Source: Gilliamella sp. ESL0441
GTDB taxonomy: Bacteria; Pseudomonadota; Gammaproteobacteria; Enterobacterales; Orbaceae
Assembly (NCBI RefSeq): GCF_019469185.1
Contig: NZ_CP048264.1
Coordinates: forward strand, 1-64,000
Length of the DNA: 64,000 bases
Reading direction: 5' to 3'
Each line of letters opens with the position of its first letter. Position 1 is the stretch's first letter. The translations under genes and the position numbers were made by a program. Below, one piece after another: positions 52,243 through 61,998 of the stretch. Under the pieces are notes generated by a model. That model had not been told where the DNA came from. It saw only the letters and a program-made list of their open reading frames with translations, and ran no database searches.

Positions 52243-52980
52243 ATGACTACAGTATCAATGCGCGATATGTTACAAGCAGGTGTACACTTTGGACACCAAA
52301 CCCGTTATTGGAACCCAAAAATGAAACCATTTATTTTTGGTGCGCGTAACAAAGTTCACATTATCAACCTTGAAAAAACAGTACCAATGTTTAACGAAGC
52401 GTTAGCTGAATTAAACAAAGTGGCTGCACGTAAAGGTAAAATTTTATTTGTTGGTACAAAACGAGCAGCAAGCGAAGCGATTAAACAAGCCGCTGAAAGC
52501 TGTGGACAATACTATGTTAATCACCGTTGGTTAGGTGGTATGTTGACTAACTGGAAAACAGTACGTCAATCAATCAAACGTCTTAAAGATTTAGAAACAC
52601 AAGCTAGTGATGGTACATTTGACAAATTAACCAAAAAAGAAGCACTAATGCGTGCTCGTGAAATGGCTAAATTAGAAAATAGCTTGGGTGGAATTAAAAA
52701 TATGGGTGGCTTACCCGATGTGATTTTTGTTATTGGCGCAGACCATGAACATATCGCTATCAAAGAAGCTAACAATTTAGGTATTCCAGTCGTTGCTGTT
52801 GTTGATACCAACTCAGATCCAGATGGTATTGATTACATCGTTCCAGGTAATGATGACGCAATTCGTGCAATTCAATTATATGCAAATGCAGTTGCGGAAG
52901 CCGTTCGTGCTGGTCGTGAACAAAATCAATCTCCAGTATCTGAAGAAAGCTTTGTTGAAGAAGCTCCAGCAGCAGAGTAA
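52243..52980 (+). CDS. rpsB: 30S ribosomal protein S2
   Basis: Ribosomal protein S2 is 245 aa (E. coli 241). The sequence from [24 protein letters not shown] through [27 protein letters not shown] and [20 protein letters not shown] is nearly invariant. It starts behind GAGGAAATC. tsf follows after 88 bases with a hairpin between them. Confidence 0.98.
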   Translation: MTTVSMRDMLQAGVHFGHQTRYWNPKMKPFIFGARNKVHIINLEKTVPMFNEALAELNKVAARKGKILFVGTKRAASEAIKQAAESCGQYYVNHRWLGGMLTNWKTVRQSIKRLKDLETQASDGTFDKLTKKEALMRAREMAKLENSLGGIKNMGGLPDVIFVIGADHEHIAIKEANNLGIPVVAVVDTNSDPDGIDYIVPGNDDAIRAIQLYANAVAEAVRAGREQNQSPVSEESFVEEAPAAE

Positions 52981-52998
52981 TAAACTCAAATATTTTCA

Positions 52999-53024
52999 GG
53001 GTCGATAATATAAATAATCGACCC
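52999..53024 (+). terminator. rpsB-tsf intergenic hairpin
   Basis: GGGTCGAT and ATCGACCC (52999-53006, 53017-53024) form an 8-bp stem with a ten-base AT loop, with no T tract after it. It may act as a partial terminator or RNA-stabilising element setting the rpsB to tsf ratio. Confidence 0.5.
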
Positions 53025-53068
53025 ATTCTAATGAAAATCATCACAATGGTTAAATAGAGGATTTAAAA

Positions 53069-53929
53069 ATGGCTGAAGTTACCGCTTCTATGGTAAAAGA
53101 ACTGCGTGAAAGAACTGGCGCAGGTATGATGGAATGTAAAAAAGCATTAGTTGAAGCAAATGGTGATATCGAAGTTGCTATCGACAATATGCGTAAATCA
53201 GGTCAAGCAAAAGCGGCTAAAAAAGCAGGTCGTGTAGCGGCTGAAGGTGTAATTATTTCTAAGATTTCTGCGGATAAAAAATCGGGTGTAATTTTAGAAA
53301 TCAACTGCGAAACAGACTTTGTTGCTAAAGATGCAGGTTTCTTAGAGTTTAGCGAAAAAGTTGCTACTGCAGCATTGAACGATAGCATTACTGATCTTGC
53401 TGCGTTACAAGCAAAATTTGAAGAAGAACGTACAGCACTAGTTGCAAAAATCGGTGAAAACATCGGTATTCGTCGTATTCAACAAATTTCAGGTGATGTA
53501 GTTGGTAGTTACCAACATGGTGCACGTATCGGTGTATTAGTTGCTGCAAACAGTGGTTGTGATGAAGAATTAGTTAAACATATTGCAATGCACATTGCTG
53601 CAAGCAAACCAGAATATGTTAGCCCAAGCGATGTTCCAGCTGATGTTGTTGAACATGAGCGCAATATTCAAATCGAAATTGCAATGCAATCAGGTAAACC
53701 ACGTGAAATCGCTGAAAAAATGGTTGAAGGCCGTATGCGTAAATTTACTGGTGAAGTTTCACTTACTGGTCAACCATTTGTTATGGATCCAAGTAAGACT
53801 GTTGGTGATTTACTGGCTGAGAAAAAAGCGACTGTTGCTTCTTTCATCCGTTTTGAAGTGGGTGAAGGCATTGAAAAAGTGGAAGTTGATTTTGCAGCCG
53901 AAGTTGCTGCGATGTCGAAACAATCTTAA
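53069..53929 (+). CDS. tsf: Elongation factor Ts
   Basis: EF-Ts recycles EF-Tu by exchanging GDP for GTP. The 286-residue protein (E. coli 283) has the N-terminal UBA-like domain ([25 protein letters not shown]), the TDFVAKD motif that inserts into EF-Tu near residue 80, and the coiled-coil region toward the C-terminus. It is co-transcribed with rpsB and followed by a strong terminator. Confidence 0.98.
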   Translation: MAEVTASMVKELRERTGAGMMECKKALVEANGDIEVAIDNMRKSGQAKAAKKAGRVAAEGVIISKISADKKSGVILEINCETDFVAKDAGFLEFSEKVATAALNDSITDLAALQAKFEEERTALVAKIGENIGIRRIQQISGDVVGSYQHGARIGVLVAANSGCDEELVKHIAMHIAASKPEYVSPSDVPADVVEHERNIQIEIAMQSGKPREIAEKMVEGRMRKFTGEVSLTGQPFVMDPSKTVGDLLAEKKATVASFIRFEVGEGIEKVEVDFAAEVAAMSKQS

Positions 53930-53940
53930 TTGTTTCGTAA

Positions 53941-53967
53941 AAAACCGCCGTCAAGGCGGTTTTGTTT
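53941..53967 (+). terminator. Rho-independent terminator after tsf
   Basis: AAAACCGCC / GGCGGTTTT stem (53941-53949, 53955-53963) with a GTCAA loop and a short T-rich tail, 12 bases after the tsf stop. Confidence 0.88.
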
Positions 53968-54049
53968 ATCTACAAATTTTTTTAAATTATTGCTAGCTAG
54001 CCATTTTTAGCTTGTCAGGTAATTAAATAACGAAATAGTGAGACTTCAT

Positions 54050-54784
54050 ATGGTAACCCCTTTCTATAAACGTATTCTTCTTAAACTCAGTGGTGAAGCA
54101 CTACAAGGCGATGAAGGTTTTGGTATTGATCCCACCGTTCTTGACCGCATGGCGCAAGAAATTAAAGAACTTATTGAAATGAATGTTCAAGTTGCTGTTG
54201 TTATTGGGGGCGGTAATCTATTTCGTGGAGCTGGTCTTGCAAAAGCCGGTATGAATCGTGTTGTTGGCGATCATATGGGGATGCTAGCAACAGTAATGAA
54301 TGGTCTTGCAATGCGTGATGCGTTGCATCGAATTGAGGTTAATGCGCGTTTAATGTCAGCTATTCCACTTAATGGAGTATGTGACGATTACCGCTGGACA
54401 GAAGCAATTAGCTTGCTTCGTCATGGTAAAGTGGTTATTCTTTCAGCAGGAACAGGTAATCCTTTTTTTACAACTGACTCAGCAGCGTGTTTACGTGGTA
54501 TCGAAATTGAAGCAGATGTGGTGTTAAAAGCAACAAAAGTTGATGGTGTTTATTCGGCTGATCCTGTTAAAGATCCAAATGCAACACTTTATAAAACATT
54601 AAATTATGAAAAAGTGCTTGATGATGAATTAAAAGTAATGGATTTAGCTGCGTTTACGTTAGCACGTGATCATAACCTGCCGATTTGTGTCTTTAACATG
54701 AATAAACCAGGTGCATTACGTCGAGTGATTTTAGGTGAACCCGAAGGGACATTAATTAATAATCAGGCAACAGTAAGCTGTTAG
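54050..54784 (+). CDS. pyrH: Uridylate kinase PyrH
   Basis: PyrH phosphorylates UMP to UDP as a hexamer of the amino-acid-kinase fold. The sequence [60 protein letters not shown] and [13 protein letters not shown] is typical. An in-frame GTG at 54038 would add four residues but overlaps the GTGAG that likely serves as ribosome-binding site, so I use the ATG at 54050 (244 aa, E. coli 241). frr follows after 29 bases. Confidence 0.96.
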   Translation: MVTPFYKRILLKLSGEALQGDEGFGIDPTVLDRMAQEIKELIEMNVQVAVVIGGGNLFRGAGLAKAGMNRVVGDHMGMLATVMNGLAMRDALHRIEVNARLMSAIPLNGVCDDYRWTEAISLLRHGKVVILSAGTGNPFFTTDSAACLRGIEIEADVVLKATKVDGVYSADPVKDPNATLYKTLNYEKVLDDELKVMDLAAFTLARDHNLPICVFNMNKPGALRRVILGEPEGTLINNQATVSC

Positions 54785-54813
54785 TCTTATTTATTCAATA
54801 TAAGGTTTTTATT

Positions 54814-55371
54814 ATGCTAAATGAGATTCAAAAAGAAGCGCAAGTGCGCATGGAAAAAAGTATAGATGCGTTTCAAACTCATATTTCTAAGATTAGAACA
54901 GGACGGGCATCGCCAAACTTATTAGACGGTATTATGGTTGAATATTATGGTAGCCCAACGCCGCTTCGTCAATTAGCAAATGTGGTGGCTGAAGATGCAA
55001 GAACATTGGCTATCACCGTATTTGATAAATCATTAACACCAATGATTGAAAAAGCAATTTTATCTTCTGATTTAGGGCTCAATCCAGCGTCGGCAGGTAC
55101 GGTTATTCGAGTACCATTGCCACCACTAACAGAAGAACGTCGTCGTGATTTAACGAAAATTGTTCGTAACGAAGCAGAACAAGGTCGTGTGTCAATTCGT
55201 AATATTCGTCGTGATGCGAATGATCAAGTCAAAGCATTATTAAAAGATAAGCAAATATCAGAAGATGATGAACGTAAATCACAAGATTTTATTCAAAAAG
55301 CAACTGACGCAGCCATTAAAAAATTAGATGCTGTACTTGTTGATAAAGAAAAAGAGTTAATGGAATTTTAA
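54814..55371 (+). CDS. frr: Ribosome recycling factor
   Basis: RRF, with EF-G, splits post-termination ribosomes. It is 185 aa as in E. coli. The three-helix-bundle domain ([52 protein letters not shown]) is intact. In most gammaproteobacteria dxr follows directly, but here a terminator, a decayed stretch and deoC-deoR intervene. Confidence 0.97.
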   Translation: MLNEIQKEAQVRMEKSIDAFQTHISKIRTGRASPNLLDGIMVEYYGSPTPLRQLANVVAEDARTLAITVFDKSLTPMIEKAILSSDLGLNPASAGTVIRVPLPPLTEERRRDLTKIVRNEAEQGRVSIRNIRRDANDQVKALLKDKQISEDDERKSQDFIQKATDAAIKKLDAVLVDKEKELMEF

Positions 55372-55383
55372 TTCTTTGTTTGA

Positions 55384-55416
55384 AAAGCCTAGTTGATTTA
55401 ACTAGGCTTTTTTTAT
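55384..55416 (+). terminator. Rho-independent terminator after frr
   Basis: AAAGCCTAGTT / AACTAGGCTTT (55384-55394, 55400-55410), 11-bp stem with GATTT loop, followed by a T run. Confidence 0.92.
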
Positions 55417-55554
55417 TTTATTTATATCATTAGCTTTTAAAGTTTTGATTTGCATTTAGTGAATAATGCTTAAATATTCTAAATCCATGGGTAATGTTAG
55501 AGTGCGCATTACTTACCCAATTTCTTACCTATCCTATCAACTTATTAAAAATTA

Positions 55555-55768
55555 GTGTTACTACGCCTGTTAAATTTTTTAGGCAATAAAATTGAATTAA
55601 TTGTATTAGACGGCAATCGGGCAGTATCCAGATTTGTATTATGAGCAATTTGTTAATTATTTTTCTGGTCAGTTTGAAAACAAAGTAATTACTGCTGATG
55701 AACTTTACTTTAAGATTATTAACCTGTTGGAAACTACTGAAGTGTTAACCAAGTATTTTTATTGCTAA
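55555..55768 (+). pseudogene. Decayed coding remnants between frr and deoC
   Basis: Two overlapping frames look like broken genes. From GTG 55555 one frame reads LLRLLNFLGNKIELIVLDGN and soon stops, which resembles the C-terminal end of Xre/HipB-type regulators. From about 55610 the next frame reads QYPDLYYEQFVNYFSGQ then FENKVITADELYFKII and so on for 52 codons to TAA 55766-55768, without a start codon. Neither has a ribosome-binding site. The remaining stretches 55417-55554 and 55769-55921 show nothing recognisable. Confidence 0.35.
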
Positions 55769-55921
55769 CAAAATATTGAAATGCATTTGAAAAATACCTG
55801 TCAATAATGATATGGAGAAATCACGATTCATTAAAGCTGGGTCTTTATTAAATAATTTTTCTGTTTAAATTGTCTGTAGTTAGCATAGAGTTTTGTTTTT
55901 AATTATCATAATTTAAGTATA

Positions 55922-55974
55922 TAATGTTAGGATAATAACATCTATAGTCATATAATGTTATTATCCTAACATTA
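55922..55974. promoter_or_regulatory. Twin DeoR-type operators upstream of deoC
   Basis: Two 16-bp sites, TGTTAGGATAATAACA (55925-55940) and TGTTATTATCCTAACA (55956-55971), each have the TGTTA-N6-TAACA form of the E. coli DeoR operator. They are exact reverse complements of each other, so the region is also a perfect 20-bp inverted repeat with a 13-base spacer. Centres are 31 bp apart, about three helical turns, which places both on one face of the DNA. The deoR gene is two positions downstream, so this is very likely its target. Confidence 0.8.
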
Positions 55975-56021
55975 CTAACAATATTTACTAGATATCATTA
56001 ACAATAATTAAAGGACATTTT

Positions 56022-56687
56022 ATGGGTTATGCAAAGTATATTGATCATACTTTACTCGCAATGAATGCGACTGAAGATCAAATACGTAAATTATGCGAAG
56101 AAGCTAAGCAGTACCATTTTTATTCTGTATGTGTTAATTCAGGTTATGTTCCTTTAGTCGCTAGCTTATTAAAAGGTAGTGATGTAAAGGTTTGTTCGGT
56201 TGTTGGTTTTCCGCTTGGTGCGATGTTAACATCGGCTAAAGCATTTGAAACCGAAATGGCTGTCAAATCAGGTGCTGAAGAAATCGATATGGTTATCAAT
56301 GTCGGTTGGCTAAAAAGCAATGATTGGGAAGCAGTGAAAAAGGATATTGAAGCTGTTTTTAAAGCATGCGGTGCAGTTCCGTTAAAAGTCATTTTAGAAA
56401 CTTGCTTGTTAACTAAAGAAGAAATTGTGAAAGTTTGTGCTATTTGCAAGGAAATTGGTGTTGCTTTTGTAAAAACATCGACTGGTTTTAGTGTATCTGG
56501 TGCGACGGTTGAAGATGTAAAATTGATGCGTGAAACAGTCGGTGATAAAATGGGTGTTAAAGCATCAGGTGGCATTAGAGATCGTCAAACGGCTGAAAAA
56601 ATGGTTTATGCTGGTGCAAATCGATTAGGCGCTAGCGCGGGTATTGCGATTGTATCAGGCGATAAAACTTCCTCTAGCGGTTATTAA
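56022..56687 (+). CDS. deoC: Deoxyribose-phosphate aldolase DeoC
   Basis: DeoC splits 2-deoxyribose-5-phosphate into acetaldehyde and glyceraldehyde-3-phosphate, the last step of deoxynucleoside use. The 221-residue class I aldolase has the YIDHTLL start, EIDMVINVG, the Schiff-base lysine in FVKTSTGF and GVKASGGIR near the end, all DeoC signatures. It is the shorter type (about 220 aa, as in Bacillus), not the 259-residue E. coli type. AAAGGA precedes the start. Other deo genes (deoA, deoB, deoD) are not here. deoR follows after 54 bases. Confidence 0.93.
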   Translation: MGYAKYIDHTLLAMNATEDQIRKLCEEAKQYHFYSVCVNSGYVPLVASLLKGSDVKVCSVVGFPLGAMLTSAKAFETEMAVKSGAEEIDMVINVGWLKSNDWEAVKKDIEAVFKACGAVPLKVILETCLLTKEEIVKVCAICKEIGVAFVKTSTGFSVSGATVEDVKLMRETVGDKMGVKASGGIRDRQTAEKMVYAGANRLGASAGIAIVSGDKTSSSGY

Positions 56688-56741
56688 TTCATCCTTCATA
56701 AGCTACTGATACAGTAGCTTATGGCTATAGATGGAATAGCA

Positions 56742-57503
56742 ATGGAAACACAACCCAAAAAAAGAGTCAATGCACTTATTGAACATTTAAAAATAATCGA
56801 TAAAATTCATTTAAAACAAGCAGCACAAATGCTTGGTGTTTCTGAAATGACAATTCGTCGTGATCTTAATAATCACTCCTCAGGTTTGGCTGTTTTAGGC
56901 GGTTATGTGGTTAATCAGGCACGTCATACCATATCGCAATATTTTGTGTCTGATCAGCAAGATAAGCAAGTAATTGAAAAACGTTATATTGGTAAGTTGG
57001 TTAGTCAATTTGTTGATGAAAACGATACAATTTTTTTTGATTGTGGTACGACTATGCAATTTATCATTGATGAAATTAGTGATGATATTTCTTTCACTGC
57101 CATCTGCTACTCGCTCAATTCCTTTCTGGCATTACAAAAAAAACCAAAGTGTAAAATCATTTTATGTGGTGGGCATTATCAACTTAATAATGCAATTTTC
57201 ACCAGTATTTGTTCAAATAATCAGCTCGATGTTATTTGTCCAAATAAAGCCTTTATTTCGGCAGCGGGTATCGATCTAACTCAAGGTACCACTTGTTACC
57301 ATTTTGATGAGTTAAATATGAAACATAAAGCCATGAAAAAATCTAATCAAAATATATTAATTGTCGATCACACTAAGTTTAACCAAGTTAAGCCAGCTTT
57401 TATTTGTAACCTTGATGAATTTAATTTGGTAATGACAGACAAAGTACCTGATTTAGAATATGTTTCATATTTTAAAGAAAATAACATTGGTTTAATTTAT
57501 TAA
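56742..57503 (+). CDS. deoR: Deoxyribose operon repressor DeoR
   Basis: This 253-residue DeoR-family repressor is close to E. coli DeoR (252): the N-terminal winged helix ([17 protein letters not shown] at about 29-45) has almost the same recognition helix, and the sensor domain follows ([43 protein letters not shown]). The inducer is expected to be deoxyribose-5-phosphate. I use the ATG at 56742, equivalent to the E. coli METRREER start; an in-frame ATG at 56721 would add seven residues. The same recognition helix agrees with the operators found upstream of deoC. Confidence 0.9.
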   Translation: METQPKKRVNALIEHLKIIDKIHLKQAAQMLGVSEMTIRRDLNNHSSGLAVLGGYVVNQARHTISQYFVSDQQDKQVIEKRYIGKLVSQFVDENDTIFFDCGTTMQFIIDEISDDISFTAICYSLNSFLALQKKPKCKIILCGGHYQLNNAIFTSICSNNQLDVICPNKAFISAAGIDLTQGTTCYHFDELNMKHKAMKKSNQNILIVDHTKFNQVKPAFICNLDEFNLVMTDKVPDLEYVSYFKENNIGLIY

Positions 57504-57505
57504 TT

Positions 57506-58687
57506 ATGAAAAACATCGCAATTTTAGGTTCAACAGGATCAATAGGCTGTAGCACTTTGGCGGTCATTCGGCAAAATCCAACATTATTTAGCGCTTATGT
57601 GCTAGTGGGTGGCAGTAATGTAAAAAAAATGACTGAACAATGCCAAGAATTTAAACCCCATTATGTGGCAATGGCAAGTGAACAAGCTGCACAACAGCTT
57701 AAAGCAAATCTTGTTGATCTAAAATTGGATATTGAAGTATTAAGTGGTGAACAAGCTATTTGTGATTTAGCACAGTTGCCCGAAGTTCACCAAGTCATGG
57801 CTGCCATTGTGGGCGCAGCAGGATTAAAACCGACGCTTGCTGCAATTGAAAAAGGAAAACGTATTTTACTGGCTAACAAAGAGTCTTTGGTTACTTGTGG
57901 ACATCTGTTTATGCAAGCCGTAAAGCGATATGGTGCTGAACTGTTACCGGTTGATAGTGAACATAATGCGATTTTTCAAAGTCTGCCTACCGCCGTTCAG
58001 CATGATCTCGGGTTTGCTAATTTGGTTGATCATGGTGTGACCAAAATCGTGTTAACCGGCTCTGGGGGGCCTTTTCGAGATTGGGCAGTCAATCAATTAT
58101 CTTCGGTGTCACCTGCACAAGCGATTGCTCATCCTAATTGGTCAATGGGAAAAAAGATTTCCGTTGATTCCGCTACGATGATGAATAAAGGTTTAGAATA
58201 TATTGAAGCTCGTTGGTTATTTAATGCCAGTGCGGAGCAAATGGAAATCATTGTCCATCCACAATCAATTATTCATTCAATGGTTCGTTATCAAGATGGC
58301 AGTGTTATTGCTCAATTAGGTGTGCCTGATATGCGGACACCTATCGCTTATTCTATGTCTTATCCATTACGTATCACATCTGGTGTGCCTGATTTAGATT
58401 TTACTCAGATGTCATCACTGACGTTTAATACACCTGATTTTAATCGTTATCCTTGCTTAAAATTAGCCATTGAGGCTTCTTGTCGAGGGCAAGCTGCAAC
58501 CACGACCCTTAATGCGGCCAACGAAGTGGCGGTTGAAGCATTTTTGCAAAATAAAATTGGTTTTATGGATATTGCCAAACACGTATCGGCAACATTAGAT
58601 AAACTTGTTTTACCTGAACCAACTACTATTGAGGACGTTGTGGCTATCGATACATGGGCTAGAGCACAGTCAGTTAAGGTGAATTAA
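57506..58687 (+). CDS. dxr: 1-deoxy-D-xylulose 5-phosphate reductoisomerase Dxr
   Basis: Dxr (IspC) makes methylerythritol 4-phosphate using NADPH in isoprenoid synthesis. It is 393 aa. NADPH-binding [11 protein letters not shown] is at residues 7-17, then [10 protein letters not shown], the metal/substrate site [17 protein letters not shown] and [23 protein letters not shown] in two adjoining blocks. It begins two bases after the deoR stop. Its usual position is right after frr, so deoC-deoR has been inserted upstream and dxr now probably depends on the deoC-deoR transcript or on an internal promoter I cannot see. It converges with the acetyltransferase, with overlapping stop codons. Confidence 0.95.
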   Translation: MKNIAILGSTGSIGCSTLAVIRQNPTLFSAYVLVGGSNVKKMTEQCQEFKPHYVAMASEQAAQQLKANLVDLKLDIEVLSGEQAICDLAQLPEVHQVMAAIVGAAGLKPTLAAIEKGKRILLANKESLVTCGHLFMQAVKRYGAELLPVDSEHNAIFQSLPTAVQHDLGFANLVDHGVTKIVLTGSGGPFRDWAVNQLSSVSPAQAIAHPNWSMGKKISVDSATMMNKGLEYIEARWLFNASAEQMEIIVHPQSIIHSMVRYQDGSVIAQLGVPDMRTPIAYSMSYPLRITSGVPDLDFTQMSSLTFNTPDFNRYPCLKLAIEASCRGQAATTTLNAANEVAVEAFLQNKIGFMDIAKHVSATLDKLVLPEPTTIEDVVAIDTWARAQSVKVN

Positions 58688-59235
58688 AGCGTTTTATACT
58701 CTCGACAGGGTGCGCCCATGGCGACCACATTTGAAGGGATATCACGATCAACAATGCTTCCGGCTGCGATAACGGTATTATCACCGATAGTTACATTTGG
58801 CAGTATAATTACATTACCGCCAATCCAAACGTTGTGACCAATAGTAATTGGTTTTGCAAACTCAAGACCACGGCATCGTGTTTGGCTATCCAGTGGATGC
58901 CCTGAAGTGTAAAAGCCGCAATTAGGTGCAACAAGCACATTATCACCAAATGTAATTTTAGCCACATCAAGCATGATGCAATTAAAATTGGCGAAAAAGT
59001 TTTCACCAATTTCAATATTATAACCGTAATCACATTGGAATCCCGGCATTATCGTAAACTGCTCTCCTGTTTTTCCCAGTAGCGTTTGAAACAGCTGATA
59101 TCGCTGTTTTTCGGCAAGAGGAGATAATTGATTGATTTGAAAGCAGAGATCTTGAGCATAAAGCCGATCGTTAGCCAGTAAATGGATACCAGGATCATAC
59201 AATAACCCAGCTAACATTTTTTCTTTTTCAGTCAT
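58684..59235 (-). CDS. Maltose/galactoside O-acetyltransferase family protein (Maa-like)
   Basis: This 183-residue acetyl-CoA-dependent sugar acetyltransferase has the same length as E. coli Maa. The N-terminal Maa helix region ([13 protein letters not shown]) is followed by left-handed beta-helix hexapeptide repeats: [23 protein letters not shown] in two blocks, the catalytic His in TSGHPLD, then [28 protein letters not shown]. It lies four bases after the fructokinase gene on the same strand, so it belongs to the sucrose operon. A detoxifying role for non-metabolised sugars is suggested for the family. The acceptor sugar is unknown. Confidence 0.85.
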   Translation of the reverse strand: MTEKEKMLAGLLYDPGIHLLANDRLYAQDLCFQINQLSPLAEKQRYQLFQTLLGKTGEQFTIMPGFQCDYGYNIEIGENFFANFNCIMLDVAKITFGDNVLVAPNCGFYTSGHPLDSQTRCRGLEFAKPITIGHNVWIGGNVIILPNVTIGDNTVIAAGSIVDRDIPSNVVAMGAPCREYKTL

Positions 59236-59239
59236 TGCA

Positions 59240-60199
59240 TTACGCCATTTGTTTAGCGGTTAATGCGGGATTATCGCTAATAAATGATTGTAAAAATGCG
59301 CTGTCAGGCAGTGCCGTTAAAGCTCCTTTTTGAGTTGTGGCTAAAGCACCACAGGCACTGGCAATGGTCATCATGCTTTCAAGCATGAGTTTATCTTCTG
59401 GCATTCCCGATGACGCTATGCTACTTAACAAACCTGCGACAAAAGCATCGCCAGCTCCTGTTGTGTCAACACTATTCACATGGTAGGAATCAAACGAAAA
59501 GGTTTTACCTTGCCATACGACAATACTGCCATCTCGACCTTTGGTCACCAATTTTAGTGGAGCATTATAGTGCTGCTGAAGTTTATTTAATGCTTCATGC
59601 CAATCTTGACTTTCTGTCAACCAAAACAGCTCTTCATCAGACAGTTTAAGAATATCGGCATCGTGACAAAACTGCGTAATAATGGTGCGCATTTCGTCTT
59701 TATCTTTCCACATTTGCTCCCGTAAATTAATGTCAAAACTAATTAACCCCTGTTTAGCGGTCAGATCTTCAATAGCGGTTTTAAGTGTTTGTCGACAAGT
59801 TTGTCCAACTAATGCCAAAGAACAAAAATGTAAAATGTCTTGATTAAAATGGGGTATTGCTTGTTTTGAAAGGAATTGATCGGCTGACGGTGAGACTAAA
59901 AAAGTAAAGCTGCGTTCACCGTTTTTACCTAAATCGACAACGACAGTACTGGTTCGATGAAGATCGTCTTTTTCAAGGCTTTGGCAGTCCACATGATATT
60001 CTTTGAATGTTTTTTCCATAAAGTGACCAAACGGATCATTACCGACACGACCGATAAACGCCGAAGGAAGACCTAACTTAGCCACGCCAATAGCAACATT
60101 TGCAGGTGCACCCCCTGCACAAGCTTGATAATTCATTTCGCCAAATGGCAATAAATCAATAACCGCATCGCCAAGAGACCAGACTTTAGTATTATTCAT
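59240..60199 (-). CDS. cscK: Fructokinase, PfkB family
   Basis: The 319-residue ribokinase-family sugar kinase probably phosphorylates fructose released from sucrose. It shows the N-terminal sugar-binding CAGGAPANVAIGVAKLG, GRVGNDPFG, the SFDINLRE segment, and the C-terminal catalytic DTTGAGDAFVAGLL with the base Asp. It diverges from the sucrase gene with operators and a CRP site between them, which is the CscK/ScrK setting. The next gene in the operon is the acetyltransferase. Confidence 0.88.
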   Translation of the reverse strand: MNNTKVWSLGDAVIDLLPFGEMNYQACAGGAPANVAIGVAKLGLPSAFIGRVGNDPFGHFMEKTFKEYHVDCQSLEKDDLHRTSTVVVDLGKNGERSFTFLVSPSADQFLSKQAIPHFNQDILHFCSLALVGQTCRQTLKTAIEDLTAKQGLISFDINLREQMWKDKDEMRTIITQFCHDADILKLSDEELFWLTESQDWHEALNKLQQHYNAPLKLVTKGRDGSIVVWQGKTFSFDSYHVNSVDTTGAGDAFVAGLLSSIASSGMPEDKLMLESMMTIASACGALATTQKGALTALPDSAFLQSFISDNPALTAKQMA

Positions 60200-60353
60200 T
60201 TCATTACTCGATATAATATTTGGTTAATAGGGTTTAAGGTGTGTGAATAGGTTGACGATATTTTTAATTGATATCGTCTTTTGCACACAGATTAAACCAA
60301 GTTTAATAATTAGTCATTCGCCATAGACTAAATCATTTCAAAAAAAATTCATT

Positions 60354-60422
60354 GTTAACGTTAAAAATGTGTGACTTCCATCACATATTTTATCGCTTAA
60401 TTTCTCTATAGTTAACGTTAAC
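60354..60422. promoter_or_regulatory. Divergent sucrose promoter region: two repressor boxes and a CRP site
   Basis: Two LacI-family-type palindromes flank a CRP site: TTAACGTTAA at 60355-60364 and the perfect GTTAACGTTAAC at 60411-60422. Between them TGTGA-CTTCCA-TCACA (60370-60385) matches the CRP consensus in all ten conserved positions. The same boxes occur before cscB at 63153-63177, so the likely binder is the LacI-type protein encoded at 61999. The arrangement predicts induction by sucrose or a derivative and glucose repression. Confidence 0.8.
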
Positions 60423-60483
60423 AATTAAATTAATATACCTTATAATCAGATAAATCTGATATCGGATGAACAAAGGGGATTTT

Positions 60484-61956
60484 ATGTCTACTGCTATTGA
60501 TAAAGCAAATCAAGCTGTTTTGCAATTAGAAACGACCATGAATAAACAGTATTATCCACATTTTCATTTAGCACCACAATCGGGATGGATGAACGATCCA
60601 AATGGTTTGATTTACTTTAAAGGGCAGTATCATGCCTTTTATCAACATCATCCTTATGATGAAAACTGGGGGCCGATGCATTGGGGGCACGCTGTTAGTG
60701 ATGATTTAGTGACATGGCGAAGATTACCCATAGCCATTGCACCCGATCAAGAGTTTGATAAAAGTGGCTGTTTTTCCGGTTCGGCAGTCGAAAAAGATGG
60801 CGAATTATATTTAATTTATACGGGGCATATTTGGTTAAATGGTCAAGGTAACGATGAGCAAATTCGGCAAACCCAATGCCTTGCTATCAGTAAAGACGGT
60901 ATTTATTTTGAAAAACAGGGAACGATTTTAACGCCAGAAGATGGCATCATGCATTTTCGCGATCCTAAGGTTTGGCAACAAGATGGGATATGGTGGATGG
61001 TTGTCGGCCAGCGAGATCACAACGATGTGGGCAAAGTTTTACTGTATCGCTCACAAGATCTTAAAAAATGGCAATTTGATCATGTTGTGATAAGTGATAT
61101 CGATCCTGATGTTTATATGCTTGAATGCCCTGATTTTTTTCCGTTAGGTGACAAATGGATTTTAATGTTTTCTCCGCAAGGTATGAAAGCTAAAGGTTAC
61201 CAGTATCGTAATCGGTTTCAATCAGGTTATATTGTTGGTGATTGGCAACCAGGACAAAAATTTTCTGTTATTAAACCTTTTCAAGAAATGGATTTTGGTC
61301 ATGATTTTTATGCCCCTCAATCGTTTCTTGCAGCAGATGGACGTCGAATTATTTTTGCTTGGATGGATATGTGGGAATCAGTCATGCCGAGCAAAAAAGA
61401 TAAATGGATGGGGGCATTTACCTTACCCCGTGAATTGATCTTAGATGCAGACAATAATGTTCGTAACAGACCGATTAAAGAACTTGAAGTATTACGTGAA
61501 AAACCTCAATCATTAACCAATATATTGTTGAGTAGTGAATTGAAAAATACGTCGATTGAATCAATTAGTTGTGAACTTAATGTCGAAATTGATCTTACTG
61601 AAAGTAATGCAGAACGTTTTGGCTTGCAACTGGCAGCAACTGAAGATGGTAAACAAGCAACGTTGTTATTTATTGATTTACAATCTAATCGCATTGTACT
61701 TGATAGAAGTCTTTCTGGTTTAGAACTTAAAGGTTACCGTAGTGTACCATTACCAAAAACCGATAAGTTAAGCTTACATATTTATGTTGATGCATCATCC
61801 GTAGAAGTTTTTGTGAATAAGGATTTATATAGCTTGTCTAGTCGTATTTACCCTAAATTACCTGCGACAAGAAAGGTGAATTTATTTGCAGAAAATGGGC
61901 AGGCTAAAATTATTAAATTAGAAAGCTGGCAATTAAAATCAATCTATCAATCATGA
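60484..61956 (+). CDS. cscA: Sucrose hydrolase (invertase), GH32
   Basis: This GH32 beta-fructofuranosidase splits sucrose to glucose and fructose. The three catalytic motifs are intact: WMNDPNG (nucleophile Asp), FRDPK (transition-state Asp) and ECPDFF (acid/base Glu). A C-terminal beta-sandwich domain begins near residue 340. It has no signal peptide, so it acts in the cytosol, matching uptake by the CscB-type symporter. Because uptake is not through a PTS in this cluster, free sucrose rather than sucrose-6-phosphate is the likely substrate. I use the ATG at 60484 (490 aa), which follows AAAGGGGA; the upstream ATG at 60466 lies before that site. Confidence 0.92.
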   Translation: MSTAIDKANQAVLQLETTMNKQYYPHFHLAPQSGWMNDPNGLIYFKGQYHAFYQHHPYDENWGPMHWGHAVSDDLVTWRRLPIAIAPDQEFDKSGCFSGSAVEKDGELYLIYTGHIWLNGQGNDEQIRQTQCLAISKDGIYFEKQGTILTPEDGIMHFRDPKVWQQDGIWWMVVGQRDHNDVGKVLLYRSQDLKKWQFDHVVISDIDPDVYMLECPDFFPLGDKWILMFSPQGMKAKGYQYRNRFQSGYIVGDWQPGQKFSVIKPFQEMDFGHDFYAPQSFLAADGRRIIFAWMDMWESVMPSKKDKWMGAFTLPRELILDADNNVRNRPIKELEVLREKPQSLTNILLSSELKNTSIESISCELNVEIDLTESNAERFGLQLAATEDGKQATLLFIDLQSNRIVLDRSLSGLELKGYRSVPLPKTDKLSLHIYVDASSVEVFVNKDLYSLSSRIYPKLPATRKVNLFAENGQAKIIKLESWQLKSIYQS

Positions 61957-61998
61957 GTCATTAACCCACCATCTCGTCTGGTGGGTTTGTCACTGTCT

